Shown one piece after another: positions 55,852-63,051 of a DNA stretch of 64,000 nucleotides. The position numbers were made by a program, and so were the translations under genes. Source of the stretch: Sporosarcina thermotolerans (GTDB taxonomy: Bacteria; Bacillota; Bacilli; Bacillales_A; Planococcaceae); the NCBI RefSeq assembly GCF_030067815.1, contig NZ_CP125968.1, forward strand, positions 248,001 to 312,000, written 5' to 3'. Within the stretch, counting starts at the first letter, position 1. The number at the start of each line of letters is the position of its first letter. Below the pieces are notes generated by a model. It was not told the origin of the DNA. It was given only the letters and a program-made list of their open reading frames with translations, and did not search any database.

Positions 55852-56571
55852 CGTGTGCGGCAATTCACGATGGCGGTTGATCGTAACAGTAGGCTTGACG
55901 GTTGGGATCTTAGCTGGCTGCAATGAGTTTCCAGAAGTAGCTTCAGAAATAGTTGCACCATATGAAAAGAATTACGAAATTGTTGGCCTCGAGAAGGACG
56001 CTTTATTAGACTCCAATAATCACGCCATTTACAGGACCGTTAATAGGGAGAATAAAGGAGTTGAACCTGTAACCATTCCCGTCGTTCCGATAGAGGGCAA
56101 AGAGGTTTCGCTGAAGACAGGGCGGTATATCATTACGGGTTATCCGGCCGGCAATATTTTTATTTATGATGAAAACAGGAATCTGCTCTTGACTGAGCTT
56201 GTCGGAAGTTATGCCGGGTCAGCAGTTTGACCGTCGATATTGACGCTTCCTATACAGTTAGAGCTGACGGGGGATATGATTCCGTGCAGATAACCCCGAT
56301 TTCAACTTCTCTTTCAACTGATTTATCGGCTGGATTGTGGAATGTCGGACAAGATATCGAGTCTGGTGATTACGATATCACAATCGAGCACGGATATGCG
56401 TATTTGCATGTGTTTGAGGAAGGCAAGGAGCCGATTGTGTATGAACTGATCGGCGGCACGGTTGGAAAGACAGACGGGCATGTGAAGTTGAAGGAGGGGC
56501 AGATGCCGGGTGACGAAGACATCGATGCTCAAGTTTACGCCAAGAGGTTCTTGACGACAATCACAATTTAA
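55823..56571 (+). pseudogene. Lipoprotein, frameshifted
   Basis: ATG 55823, overlapping the ATPase end by 29 bases. Signal peptide with RWRLIVTVGLTVGILAGC lipobox. Two similar beta-rich halves follow: VSLKTGRYIITGYPAGNIFIYDENR and GQDIESGDYDITIEHGYAYLHVFEEG, so the protein has an internal repeat. The frames join near 56222 (GSYAGSAV / LTVDIDAS) with one base restored. Restored length is about 249 residues. Last gene of the exporter block; may be its outside accessory protein. Confidence 0.72.
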
Positions 56572-56593
56572 CCAAAAATGATATCGACAAAGA

Positions 56594-56622
56594 GACGCTC
56601 AGAATCCTGGGCGTTCTTTTAG
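56594..56622 (+). terminator. Terminator of the exporter block
   Basis: ACGCTCAG pairs with CTGGGCGT around AATC (one G-T pair), then TCTTTTAG. Confidence 0.55.
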
Positions 56623-56711
56623 TTATTGCTTATTTTCATGCCGTCAATTTATGTTGATGTTTCCTCACTTAATGAATAGTCATAACCATTTTATATCCAA
56701 ATTTCCAATCC

Positions 56712-57224
56712 TTATTTAATCGTCGTTAAAAATCCTTCAATTTGCTCCGCTGTTTTCAAGTAGTGAACGGTCTTCCCTTCATTCGCATATCGCTCCATCC
56801 GTTCATGCATCTTCACTTTCCGTCCCTTATAGGTTGTCACGATGAATTTGATGAACGCCCAATCAATTTTCTCTGGACAGCCTTCCGCCAAATCTTCACG
56901 TGTTTTCCCGTGATACTGAATACGCCTTTTCATGACGCGATACAAACAAACGCGCAGTGGTAGCTCGATGTAGATGACCGTATCGGCATGAGGTTCTCGG
57001 ATGTCGATTGTAGATGTATAGTTGCCTTCTATTATCCATCGGTCCCTTTCGACAATTTTCTGCTGGGCTGATGAAAATTCTTCCGCCGGTGCTTCCACCC
57101 ATCCTGGCCGCCAATAAAGTCGATCCAGATGGGTGACTTCGATTCCCGATATTTCGCCAAGTCTTCGTGCAAATGTCGATTTCCCTGCACCCGCAGAAAC
57201 ACCAATCACCATAACTCTTTTCAC
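56712..57224 (-). CDS. P-loop kinase-like protein (topology modulation / FlaR-like)
   Basis: A 170-residue adenylate-kinase-fold protein. Walker A is GVSAGAGKSTFARRLG (residues 8-23), then the substrate region THLDRLYWRPGW and the lid-like RVMKRRIQYHGKTREDLAEGCPEKIDW. The family is annotated 'DNA topology modulation protein FlaR' but acts most likely as a small-molecule or nucleoside kinase. It overlaps the nucleotidyltransferase gene by 4 bases, so they form an operon. Confidence 0.85.
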   Translation of the reverse strand: MKRVMVIGVSAGAGKSTFARRLGEISGIEVTHLDRLYWRPGWVEAPAEEFSSAQQKIVERDRWIIEGNYTSTIDIREPHADTVIYIELPLRVCLYRVMKRRIQYHGKTREDLAEGCPEKIDWAFIKFIVTTYKGRKVKMHERMERYANEGKTVHYLKTAEQIEGFLTTIK

Positions 57225-57802
57225 TCCATTCCACCTCGCAATTCAGAAATCCACGGATGGCCGGGGACATGAATTTCAAGTGCATGACAAAGCCATTTCT
57301 TGTCTTGGACTTTCAAAGAATCCTTAACAACCTTAAAATCCGCATAATCTTTTTCCCGGGTATTCTTGGCTTTGTATAAAAGAACGATTATCGGATTTAG
57401 GAATGGAATCCCTGCGTTGGAAATCAAAAACGTCGAAGAGGCTGGATACGTTATTTGAGGCTCTCTTCTAAACACCCATTTACCTTCTTCAAATTCATTA
57501 AACAGTACTTCCAAGGCATCTCCACTGTTGAGATTTTTTCCGTGTAATTCGTGTATCGGCAACTCCAAAGTTTCGTGCCCCCAGTTAGTCAACTCACCAC
57601 TTACTACTTTGTCGAATTTCCAACCTGTTAGATGATTTCTCATACTATGTTGATCCTCACGTGATATGGCAATCTCAATATCTGAATGCTTCCGTGATTG
57701 ATTCTCAATGAAAAGATCAATTGCCCAACCTCCGGCAATTCCCCATGGTTTTTTATACTCCTCCATCCAATCCGCCACTTTTCGACAAATCTCCACATTC
57801 AT
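57221..57802 (-). CDS. Nucleotidyltransferase of the aminoglycoside adenylyltransferase-like family
   Basis: A 193-residue protein. GIAGGWAIDLFIENQSRKHSDIEIAI is the nucleotidyltransferase core with the GG motif and DxE metal-binding pair, as in ANT(2'')-like proteins. The second half is less conserved. Resistance is not shown by sequence alone. Start ATG 57802 after AAGGGGG, with the terminator of the gene before it 13 bases upstream. Confidence 0.8.
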   Translation of the reverse strand: MNVEICRKVADWMEEYKKPWGIAGGWAIDLFIENQSRKHSDIEIAISREDQHSMRNHLTGWKFDKVVSGELTNWGHETLELPIHELHGKNLNSGDALEVLFNEFEEGKWVFRREPQITYPASSTFLISNAGIPFLNPIIVLLYKAKNTREKDYADFKVVKDSLKVQDKKWLCHALEIHVPGHPWISELRGGME

Positions 57803-57814
57803 TCCCCCTTAACA

Positions 57815-57841
57815 CGAAAAAAGGAGTGACCGCGTCACTCC
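57815..57841 (-). terminator. Terminator of the HTH-F1-beta-like gene
   Basis: GGAGTGAC (57823-57830) pairs with GTCACTCC (57834-57841) over CGC; on minus T6 follows. Confidence 0.85.
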
Positions 57842-57892
57842 CTAAAGTCTATCTTATCATTTTATCTGAATGTTAATACCATTTCAAACAGA

Positions 57893-58942
57893 TTATAGCT
57901 TCCCAATATAATTGAGTCGATCCAAGTCTTGTGAGTCATATGATCCGTCTAATATTGCCTGGACATCCTTTAATGTATCTTGTAGGTTAACTGATTCACC
58001 TTTTTGGCCGGTGTAATCTTCCGCCACGTAAAACGGTTGTGTCAAATAGGCCTCTAAACGTTCACCGCGTTTAAAGGTTTGCTGTTCGGATGCAGGCAGA
58101 TTTTCTTCACCACGTACATAAACAAGCGATCGCAATTCACGATATCGGCGTAGCAACTTTTGCGCCCTTTGTTGTATAAAGAAATGATTTTGATCCATAT
58201 GTGCGCCTTCTAATACCGAAGAAGTCGAGGATACAGGATTTACAGCAGGAAAACGGTGCCGCGCTGATAAGTCTGCATCAAACTGCCAAAGTGTTTCAAG
58301 CGGCCCGTATGGCATCTCCTCATCCATCACTTCCCCAGTCAAATCCAAGAGGAATGTCGTCACCGATTCCATTCCAATTTGCTGTAACCGTCCTTGTAGT
58401 TCATAAATTCCCCCAGTGACAACATGGCTTTTATTTGCCGCGAATACTATTTCCTTTTCCGTTCCAAGTGCAGCAATTTTCTCGTACGCCTCATCGATAG
58501 ATTGAGTCGTGATATCTACATTCCCTAATACATCTTGCAATTCCGGAAAATCTCCCTCTGGCATTAACAAGATTGTAGTATACCCTTCAGACTTCAAACG
58601 GAAAAACAATTCACTTAATACTACAAGCTGCCCCATATTTTTCCGCGCGACCAATCCGACCGTGCCCCCTTTTGCCAACGGTGCAAATAAATCCAACGTT
58701 TTAATTTTCGTTTCGATCATTTCAATTTTCTCCCCCCGGATTATCAATTCATCCAAACTGCATTCTGCCAAATCCGCCAACGCAACTAGTGTCCGCACTT
58801 CTGATTTACCAACTGAAATTTTCCCTGTACACAAATTCGAAACCGTCGCAGGCCGCAGACCTACTGCTTTAGCCGCACTTGTCAAATTGGGTACTCTTCT
58901 TCTTAATAAAGCTACATTTAGTCTAAGATTGTCTCTTTCCAT
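57893..58942 (-). CDS. Helix-turn-helix regulator fused to an F1-ATPase beta-like domain with lost P-loop
   Basis: A 349-residue protein from ATG 58942, 8 bases after AAGGGGG (GTG 58948 also in frame). Residues 1-70 form an XRE-like HTH (LTSAAKAVGLRPATVSNLCTG). From residue 76 it follows the ATP synthase beta subunit: ETKIKTLDLFAPLAKGG matches the strand before the P-loop, but the P-loop GGAGVGKT is ARKNMGQL, losing Lys and Thr. Residues 229-242 HRFPAVNPVSSTSS match the RGIYPAVDPLDSTS site; 250-349 match the whole C-terminal helical domain (LRRYRELRS, YLTQPFYVAEDYTG, LKDVQAILDGSYD). The N-terminal barrel is replaced by HTH. Probably a DNA-binding regulator with a non-hydrolysing nucleotide or protein-binding body. 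Single gene with own terminator and candidate operator. Confidence 0.85.
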   Translation of the reverse strand: MERDNLRLNVALLRRRVPNLTSAAKAVGLRPATVSNLCTGKISVGKSEVRTLVALADLAECSLDELIIRGEKIEMIETKIKTLDLFAPLAKGGTVGLVARKNMGQLVVLSELFFRLKSEGYTTILLMPEGDFPELQDVLGNVDITTQSIDEAYEKIAALGTEKEIVFAANKSHVVTGGIYELQGRLQQIGMESVTTFLLDLTGEVMDEEMPYGPLETLWQFDADLSARHRFPAVNPVSSTSSVLEGAHMDQNHFFIQQRAQKLLRRYRELRSLVYVRGEENLPASEQQTFKRGERLEAYLTQPFYVAEDYTGQKGESVNLQDTLKDVQAILDGSYDSQDLDRLNYIGKL

Positions 58943-58965
58943 TTTCACACCCCCTTACTTTTGAT

Positions 58966-59015
58966 AGTAATTTATATTACTCGTAAACGCAAGAAAAAGT
59001 TACTCTTAAGCGTAA
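58966..59015. promoter_or_regulatory. Candidate self-operator of the HTH-F1-beta-like gene
   Basis: The palindrome AGTAATTTATATTACT (58966-58981), plus a direct repeat TTACTC-TAA-CG-AA at 58977-58992 and 59000-59015, 23 bases apart. All lie 24-73 bases before the start codon, in the promoter zone. Confidence 0.55.
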
Positions 59016-59141
59016 TTTATTTTTCGACACTGTAAACTCTCTGATTTATCCCTAATAAATTTAATAGTTAATCCGGATAACTTTTAAGAAGTAGGGCATC
59101 TTAACTTTGATTCAAATTCACGTGAGAAAGGTGGCGTTTTT

Positions 59142-59276
59142 ATGAAGAAAATGGCGGTAGCGGCATTAGGCATTGGAGCAGCATTTCTGATGCGAAATAA
59201 AAATGCCCGAGAAAAGCTGATGAAACAGTTTGAATCGCTCGCAGGACCATTCACCTCAAAAAATGGATCATCTTGA
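59142..59276 (+). CDS. Tiny membrane-type protein, paralogue 1 (44 aa)
   Basis: ATG 59142 follows GAAAGGTGG. MKKMAVAALGIGAAFLMRN begins the protein: a short glycine/alanine-rich helix (residues 4-17) flanked by Lys and Arg, then a charged helix (NAREKLMKQFESLAG). The paralogue at 59646 shares ALG-G-A-LMRNK-AR-KL-KQFE. Resembles small YrzQ/YtxH-like Bacillales proteins in plan, but the family is not certain. Its terminator lies before array I. Confidence 0.7.
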   Translation: MKKMAVAALGIGAAFLMRNKNAREKLMKQFESLAGPFTSKNGSS

Positions 59277-59308
59277 TTCATAAAAGTCAACGGACTCACG
59301 GAAAACTC

Positions 59309-59336
59309 GGCATCCATTATGGGTGCCGTTTTTTTA
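59309..59336 (+). terminator. Terminator of the first tiny gene
   Basis: CGGCATCC pairs with GGGTGCCG around ATTAT, then T7. Confidence 0.8.
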
Positions 59337-59345
59337 TGGAGAAAA

Positions 59346-59562
59346 GAATGGGCTTTAGGCGGAAAGAATGGACCCTTACGCAAAAGAATGGACCTTGGAA
59401 CGGAAAGAATGGGCCCTTACGCAAAAGAATGGACCTTGGAACGGAAAGAATGGGCCCTTATGCAAAAGAATGAGCCTTGGAGCGGAAAGAATCAGCCCTT
59501 ACGCAAAAGAATGGACCTTGGAACGGAAAGAATGAGCCCTTACGCAAAAGAATGGGCCTTTC
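59346..59562 (+). repeat. Phased repeat array I (family 4, core GAATGGACCTT)
   Basis: Eleven cores start at 59346, 59366, 59386, 59407, 59427, 59448, 59468, 59489, 59509, 59530 and 59550; after the first two, spacings alternate 20 and 21. Two unit types alternate: GAATGGACCTTGGAACGG and GAATGGGCCCTTACGC. Same family and strand as D1. It lies between two paralogous tiny genes, just after the terminator of the first. Confidence 0.93.
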
Positions 59563-59645
59563 TAAAATAGACGCCTATCGCTTAAGTAGCTTAGAGTCCT
59601 CCAAATCGGGAAAGTATTTTTTAAATAGAATAATAGGAGGTTTCG

Positions 59646-59795
59646 ATGATGAAGAAGAAAATGGCTTTGGCTGCTCTTGGTTTGGGTGCTGCATATTTGA
59701 TGAGAAACAAGGATGCTCGGGATAAATTGTCGAAGCAATTCGAGACATTTGGATCCACTCCGTTAAGAAGGGATACAGGTTCCCCTTCCGAATAG
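59646..59795 (+). CDS. Tiny membrane-type protein, paralogue 2 (49 aa)
   Basis: ATG 59646 follows AATAGGAGG. MMKKKMALAALGLGAAYLM, then RNKDARDKLSKQFETFGST. About 60% of the shared part equals paralogue 1, with the same one short hydrophobic segment and charged helix. It looks like an old tandem duplication with array I between the copies. The convergent remnant of a stress gene overlaps its 3' end. Function unknown. Confidence 0.75.
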   Translation: MMKKKMALAALGLGAAYLMRNKDARDKLSKQFETFGSTPLRRDTGSPSE

Positions 59796-59872
59796 CCAAG
59801 AGATGTCAATTCCGTAATCTTGTACAATGCTGAGTCAATTTTATTTTGCGTACCGACGTATCTCTTTTCCAT
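59780..59872 (-). pseudogene. Remnant of a YflT-type general stress protein gene
   Basis: On minus, MEKRYVGTQNKIDSALYKIT, then ELTSLGYSEGE, resembles the first 30 residues of heat-induced stress proteins (YflT / GSP 17M type). The similarity ends where the frame enters the reverse strand of the tiny gene. A GGGAGTG site and a SigB-type promoter lie upstream. So the promoter and N-terminus stay but the body is gone. Confidence 0.5.
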
Positions 59873-59910
59873 TTGTCAAAACACTCCCTTTTTCACCTAT
59901 TTTCCTTACT

Positions 59911-59934
59911 TTACCCTTTCTTTAATCAGAAAAC
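59911..59934 (-). promoter_or_regulatory. SigB-type promoter of the stress-gene remnant
   Basis: On minus: GTTTTC (59934-59929), 12 bases, GGGTAA (59916-59911), against the SigB consensus GTTTAA-N12-14-GGGTAT. Confidence 0.55.
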
Positions 59935-60001
59935 ACATATGTTTAGCTTCTTTTATAACGTGAATAGTATAGGAAACTATGAAAAAAGGAAGTGCTTTCT
60001 G

Positions 60002-60229
60002 TTGAATAAAAAAAAGCCTTTAACTTTAGAGAACCGGAAAGATGCCGAAGGACGTTTCATGGACAACCCTGAAAATTTACGTACTGAAAAGGAAAGCATC
60101 TATGATATGCACGAGGACATGCAAACGGTCGACCCGATTCCATTGGAGGATTTGAAAATGGAGGAACGTGAAGAGCAACACCATCATGAAACGAAAAGCA
60201 ATTCGTCCAGCGAAGAAAAGTACAAATAA
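60002..60229 (+). CDS. Small hydrophilic acidic protein (75 aa)
   Basis: TTG 60002 after AAAAGGAAGTG. The 75-residue product has a short basic start (MNKKKPLTLENRKDAEGRFM) and a Glu/Asp-rich body ending EEREEQHHHETKSNSSSEE. Intrinsically disordered by composition. No family recognised. A strong terminator follows. Confidence 0.65.
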   Translation: MNKKKPLTLENRKDAEGRFMDNPENLRTEKESIYDMHEDMQTVDPIPLEDLKMEEREEQHHHETKSNSSSEEKYK

Positions 60230-60231
60230 AA

Positions 60232-60270
60232 AGCAATGCCTCACCGAGTGTGAGGCATTGCTTTTAACAT
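60232..60270 (+). terminator. Terminator of the 75-aa gene
   Basis: AAGCAATGCCTCA pairs with TGAGGCATTGCTT around CCGAGTG, then TTT. Confidence 0.85.
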
Positions 60271-60318
60271 CATCGCTCCCTGTCGATATTCCCGGGAAAA
60301 GTCGAAAAAAAGCGGATT

Positions 60319-61101
60319 TTACACCGTAGTTTTTGCCGCATTTCGTTTGGCCATGTTAATACCAAAAGTAATTAATAAGAGAATAAGAGCAACAGTTAGA
60401 CCTATACTCATCCAAAAGCCCGACTGATTTGAAACGGATGAGAACATCATTGAGGCATACATTCCGACCTTCCACGGAGAAACAGTCCAAAAGGCGCCAA
60501 TAACACTATCAATCACTTGTAAAACTAACAACACCAATATGGACAATCCTGCTGTCGCTCCCGTTGACAACCATGCGCTTAGTGAAAGAACGACCGTTAC
60601 TGCGAGAATGATCCACAAGCTATATGTCACTAAGAATGCAAAAACATCCCCCGCCGCCACTGGGTTGAAAAGGATATTAATGTAATACCATGCCGCAAGG
60701 AATCCTAACCATACGCTACCTAAAACGATTCCATTGATGACAATCCATTTGCTTAAAAAGTAGCTCACAAAAGACATTGGACGCACATATAAAAGCGTTG
60801 CTGTTCCGCTTTTACGTTCACTTGAAATAGAACCCATGAACGCAAGGATGATGATTAAGATTCCAATTAACTGGTATTGACCCATCAATGAAATGAAAAT
60901 ATCCTCCCCCCGAAGTTGCGGCCATGTGAACTCCGTACCTTCCGGCAAATTCCCGACACTTTTCATGATCTCGGGTAGAAAGTGATTCGTGATTGGCTCA
61001 AGGATTCCGAAGATGATAAATACGATTGGAATCCAATACAGTTTAAAATTACGTGCGTTCTCACGCCATTCCTTACGTATTAAAACGCCTAATCCTTTCA
61101 T
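60319..61101 (-). CDS. yxlG: ABC-2 permease (YxlG-like)
   Basis: A 260-residue permease with six helices. MKGLGVLIRKEWRENARNFKLYWIPIVFIIFG opens it, and GSISSERKSGTATLLYVRPMSFVSYFLSKW is the coupling region. Overlaps yxlF by 4 bases. Third gene of a YxlE-YxlF-YxlG-like set, in B. subtilis part of the sigY operon. Substrate unknown. Confidence 0.85.
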   Translation of the reverse strand: MKGLGVLIRKEWRENARNFKLYWIPIVFIIFGILEPITNHFLPEIMKSVGNLPEGTEFTWPQLRGEDIFISLMGQYQLIGILIIILAFMGSISSERKSGTATLLYVRPMSFVSYFLSKWIVINGIVLGSVWLGFLAAWYYINILFNPVAAGDVFAFLVTYSLWIILAVTVVLSLSAWLSTGATAGLSILVLLVLQVIDSVIGAFWTVSPWKVGMYASMMFSSVSNQSGFWMSIGLTVALILLLITFGINMAKRNAAKTTV

Positions 61102-61999
61102 TCCTCCATCACCACTTTCATGAAGATTTCTTCCAAGCTTGCAGTCTGCAATTCCAATTTACGGATTAAGAAGTTTTCAGAGTTAAGCAATGCAAGAACT
61201 TCCGAAATACCGACCTTTTCTTTTGTAGCATCGATAACCAATAGTCTTCTTTCCTTATTGAACGCCCATGAAGAAACTGCGCCGAATCTATCGGCTTCAT
61301 CATTTGACTCGAACTCAATGAGAATACGAGGATTTGCGTATTTTTCTCTGACGGAATCCAAAGATCCGTTCTCCACAAGAGCGCCTTTTCTTAAAAACAA
61401 TAGCTGATTTGTCATTTCCTCAGCATCATTCAAAATATGAGTGGAATATAGGATTGTCGTCTCCTGTTGCAATTCCTTCAATAAATTCATCACTTGCCTG
61501 CGACCCATCGGATCAAGTGCTGATACGGGTTCATCCAATAAAAGCAATTCCGGTTTATGGACAATTGCCTGCGCCAAACCAAGGCGCTGCTTCATACCCC
61601 CGGAAAATGTCCCCGTCCTCTTTTTCATCGCGTCTCCAAGACCGACAAATTCCAGTGTTTTTTTGGCTTCATCCAGTGATTTCCTCGTATCGACGCCGCT
61701 CAATCGCGCCGCCATCTCCGTGAACTCAAGTGCCGTCAGCCACGGAAGAATTTTGGATACTGTGGAAGAAAACCGATGGATGCCCGGATATCTGCCTTCG
61801 GTTTATTTTGAAATAAAATTTCTCCTTCAGTTGGCGTGACCAGACCTGCAAGCATCGACAATGTCGTCGTCTTCCCTGCCCCATTCGGGCCGATCAAAGC
61901 CGTTACTGTCCCCTTTTCAAGCTCGAAAGAAATTGAATCAGCAACTTTATGACTCCCGTACGATTTTGTTAAGGTTTTCACTTGGAGCAACTGTGTCAT
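61098..61999 (-). pseudogene. yxlF: ABC ATPase (YxlF-like), frameshifted
   Basis: Start ATG 61999 (after GGGAGGCGG), overlapping yxlE by 4 bases. First part: Walker A LIGPNGAGKTT, FQNKPKADIRASIGFLPQYPKFF. The frame breaks at about 61733 and, with one base restored, reads WLTALEFTEMAARLSGVD. Then signature TFSGGMKQRLGLA, Walker B LLLLDEPVSALDP, H-loop LYSTHILNDAEEM. Restored length is about 300 residues. Confidence 0.88.
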
Positions 62000-62196
62000 T
62001 CTTGCCGCCTCCCAATGATGAAGTAAAGAATCGAACCTAAAAGATTTCCTAGCAAGATGATGAAAATCCACATGATGAATGGCCCATTCGTCTGCTTACG
62101 CCGGATGACATCGATAAGCGCAACCGCCATAAGGATAAGTTGAAGTACAAGAATCGGTAATATAAGATTCCAAGGTATATTTGCTAACTCCGCCAT
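61996..62196 (-). CDS. yxlE: PLDc_N-type small membrane protein (YxlE-like)
   Basis: A 66-residue protein, ATG 62196 after AAAGGGTAGTG (longer in-frame starts lack a site). Two helices: NLILPILVLQLILMAVALIDVI and PFIMWIFIILLGNLLGSILYFIIG, ending GRRQE, the PLDc_N domain of YxlE. In B. subtilis YxlE helps the membrane anti-sigma complex of SigY. Here it leads the ABC pair. Confidence 0.85.
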   Translation of the reverse strand: MAELANIPWNLILPILVLQLILMAVALIDVIRRKQTNGPFIMWIFIILLGNLLGSILYFIIGRRQE

Positions 62197-62217
62197 ACAA
62201 GTCACTACCCTTTCCCT

Positions 62218-62238
62218 TGTTATATATACAGTATAACA
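62218..62238. promoter_or_regulatory. Inverted repeat upstream of yxlE
   Basis: TGTTATA (62218-62224) and TATAACA (62232-62238), 7 bases apart; a half-site TATAACA recurs at about 62257-62263. GntR/YtrA-type operators look similar, but no such regulator is adjacent. Confidence 0.45.
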
Positions 62239-62395
62239 CCCTTGTTCTAACCTGTATATAACAAATTTCATTTTATTTTATCTGTTTTACTTCTTCGCAT
62301 ACGAATATCCCTCCAATTAATGTGATAAATATCACAGCAACTCCTCTATATTTTTTTTATGATGAACGTGTACGATTTTCTTAACTGCTATCATT

Positions 62396-62440
62396 CACAT
62401 CATTGTATATACAACTAAACACATGATGTGGATTTTTTCT
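62396..62440 (+). terminator. Hairpin followed by T-run in the yxlE-sigma gap
   Basis: CACATCAT (62396-62403) pairs with ATGATGTG (62423-62430) over a 19-base loop, then GATTTTTT. It would insulate the sigma operon from upstream transcripts, or act in its leader. The rest of 62239-62447 shows no gene. Confidence 0.5.
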
Positions 62441-62447
62441 GTTGTCC

Positions 62448-62476
62448 TGAAAACTTTTCGGTGAAATTAGGGTATA
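62448..62476 (+). promoter_or_regulatory. ECF-type promoter candidate of the second sigma gene
   Basis: TGAAAAC (62448-62454), 16 bases, GGTATA (62471-62476), similar to TGAAAC / CGTATA ECF promoters; suggests autoregulation. Confidence 0.4.
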
Positions 62477-62520
62477 TATAGTAAGAGCAACAAATTAGTT
62501 GTTTGAAAGGAGTGTGCCGC

Positions 62521-63051
62521 GTGCAAGATCAAAAATGGATACAGCAAATACGTGCGGGCGACCAAGCTTCCTTCCGGCAATTTTACGATGCGTATGCCGG
62601 TGCGGCAATCCGAACAGCCTCCGCCATCACACGCAATCGGGAAGTGGCAAAGGATGCTGTACAGGAAACATTCATCCGCGTCTTTCGACAAATTGAAAGT
62701 TATAATCCCGAACTTCCATTTGACCCATGGTTTTATCGCATATTGACGAATGAATGCCTTCGGTTAATGAAAAAAGAGGTTGCCAAGTTGGAGTTAGTTG
62801 ATATAGGAGACAATCCATCCCTTGCGGAGGAGTCATTCGATCAATTATCGGATCTTTATGACGTGATTCAGTCCTTGGACGACATCCATAGGATTCCCAT
62901 CATATTAAAGTATGTCAAAGGGTTTTCCGAAAAAGAGATTGCGGAAATCTTAGGGTTGAATCAAAACACTGTCAAGTCGCGATTATTCAAAGGAAGAAAG
63001 AAATTACTTGAACAATTGCAGCCTGGTGAAGAGGAGGAAGAATTCCAATGA
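62521..63051 (+). CDS. ECF-family sigma factor
   Basis: A 176-residue factor, GTG 62521, 8 bases from AAAGGAG. Region 2: FRQFYDAYAGAAIRTASAIT, VAKDAVQETFIRVFRQIESY and DPWFYRILTNECLRLMKK. Region 4: DLYDVIQSLDDIHRIPIILKYVKGFSEKEIAEILGLNQNTVKSRLFKGRKKL. The next gene overlaps by 4 bases (ATGA) and is its probable anti-sigma. Divergent from yxlEFG-like genes, so the locus resembles a rearranged sigY region. Confidence 0.9.
   Translation: MQDQKWIQQIRAGDQASFRQFYDAYAGAAIRTASAITRNREVAKDAVQETFIRVFRQIESYNPELPFDPWFYRILTNECLRLMKKEVAKLELVDIGDNPSLAEESFDQLSDLYDVIQSLDDIHRIPIILKYVKGFSEKEIAEILGLNQNTVKSRLFKGRKKLLEQLQPGEEEEEFQ

Noticed and set aside
59273..59725. Plus-strand frames with KNGPWNGKNGP-type repeats
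   Set aside because: Created by array I; the real small genes lie on either side in other frames.
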